22,308 bases of DNA from a virus. Within the stretch, counting starts at the first letter, position 1. Every line of letters starts with the position of its first letter. Made by a program: the position numbers and the translations under genes. The notes under the pieces are model-generated. The model was not told the DNA's origin, made no database searches, and saw only the letters and a program-made list of their open reading frames with translations. The stretch lies in the IMG/VR virus record IMGVR_UViG_3300009008_002650, positions 1 to 22,308 of that record, one strand, 5' to 3'. Positions 21,675-22,308 of the stretch are shown in pieces.

Positions 21675-22308
21675 ATGCGAAAGACGAAACTAATCCCACC
21701 CAGTAAATTTATCTCCCTTCATTCACATGACGGGTTTTCTACTTTTGACGGTTTGGGGTACCCACAAGAACACATCGATTTTGTTATTGAGAATGGCATG
21801 GATGGATGGTGTCTTACTAATCATGGTCATATGAATTCTTTTGGTCATGCATTTCTCCATGCAGAAAAAGTTCAAAAGCGCGGTGGTTCGTTTAAGTTCG
21901 TTCCAGGCTGTGAAATGTATGTGCATCCTGACCTTGAAGTATGGCAGCTCGATTACGAAATTAGGCAAGCAGCAAAGAAGGGTGACAAGGAGGCTATGTT
22001 CGCTCTTAGAGAGCGTCGTGAAGCAATAACAACTCCTCTTACTGCGATCATTGATGGCGATGATGAGATTGTTGATATAGGCAAAGAAGACGCTGGCCTC
22101 ACTGTAGAAAATGAAGAGGAAACCAAGTCTGGGAAATTTTATGATCCAGTAAAGCGTCGTCATCATCTTGTGGTTTTGCCAAAGACGAGTGAAGGTCTCC
22201 AGCGCTTGTTTCATCTCGTAAGTAGAGGTTACAGAGAGGGCTTCTATAGGTTCCCCCGTGTAGACTATAGGATGTTAAGGGAAGCCGCCCAGGGTGGCCA
22301 TCTGATGA
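21675..22308 (+). CDS. dnaE: DNA polymerase III alpha subunit, PHP domain (3' end missing)
   Basis: Family C replicative polymerase, of which only the first 211 residues are in the window; the frame is open to the last base. The PHP domain begins at FISLHSHDGFSTFDGLG (12-28), with His16, His18 and Asp25, then WCLTNHGHMNSFGHAF (45-60) and FVPGCEMYV (75-83, Glu80). After an acidic insert rich in Glu and Asp comes KRRHHLVVLPKTSEGLQRLF, the Pol III alpha pattern preceding the palm. The HxH pair, lost in E. coli DnaE, is kept, so the PHP may bind metals; the usual TDHG reads TNHG here. ATG 21675 follows GGAG and a consensus promoter. With the family A polymerase at 1468 the phage encodes two polymerase types. 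The main catalytic residues lie beyond the window, so whether the gene is full length cannot be judged. Confidence 0.88.
   Translation, partial: MRKTKLIPPSKFISLHSHDGFSTFDGLGYPQEHIDFVIENGMDGWCLTNHGHMNSFGHAFLHAEKVQKRGGSFKFVPGCEMYVHPDLEVWQLDYEIRQAAKKGDKEAMFALRERREAITTPLTAIIDGDDEIVDIGKEDAGLTVENEEETKSGKFYDPVKRRHHLVVLPKTSEGLQRLFHLVSRGYREGFYRFPRVDYRMLREAAQGGHLM

Noticed and set aside
21723-22214. Long minus-strand open frame near the right end
   Set aside because: It is opposite the PHP domain of Pol III alpha, whose + frame has clear motifs, a promoter and a ribosome site.

Overview
The window reads as a piece of a large tailed-phage genome, most likely a myovirus-type phage of an aquatic proteobacterium. 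All 26 genes I can support lie on the + strand, nearly head to tail, with frequent 1-4 nt stop/start overlaps, longest gaps of only about 70-140 bases, and no tRNA, integrase or transposase. A T4 gp32-like single-strand binding protein, a phage RecA/UvsX, a DnaB/gp41-type helicase, stand-alone polymerase and exonuclease genes and an amidase endolysin are hallmarks of a lytic phage replication region. The host guess is an inference: IscU is very close to the proteobacterial form and the best promoters have the sigma-70 consensus shape. The window is cut inside a gene at both ends.

Layout. 1-1430: 3' part of a virion (probably baseplate/tail hub-like) protein. 1468-8920: replication and recombination block: a short family A DNA polymerase, a small possible head protein, a DEDDh exonuclease, a second small possible head protein, gp32-like SSB (followed by a strong terminator), RecA/UvsX (own consensus promoter), a FEN-type 5' nuclease and the replicative helicase. 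8932-12419: class II (B12-dependent) ribonucleotide reductase, IscU iron-sulfur scaffold and a ClpP-type protease. 12424-13951: amidase endolysin and a SAM-methyltransferase-like protein. 14021-18530: a tight four-gene cluster of glutamine synthetase type II, malate synthase A, isocitrate lyase and ThyX. 18597-21631: small proteins, including a coiled-coil membrane protein, an all-alpha dUTPase/MazG-like enzyme, a J-domain protein and a zincin metallopeptidase. 21675-end: the PHP-domain start of a DNA polymerase III alpha subunit, cut by the window edge.

How it fits together. The standout is 14021-18530. The phage carries a complete glyoxylate shunt (both enzymes, with key catalytic residues visible) joined by short gaps or overlaps to a eukaryotic-type glutamine synthetase and to thymidylate synthase. 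My inference is that these genes redirect host central metabolism during infection: the shunt saves two carbons as malate/oxaloacetate (a source of aspartate for pyrimidines), glutamine synthetase supplies amide nitrogen, the ribonucleotide reductase and dUTPase-like enzyme make dNTPs and dUMP, and ThyX makes dTMP. IscU could support host Fe-S enzymes. All functional calls come from sequence motifs I can read and from knowledge of the families; no database search was run.
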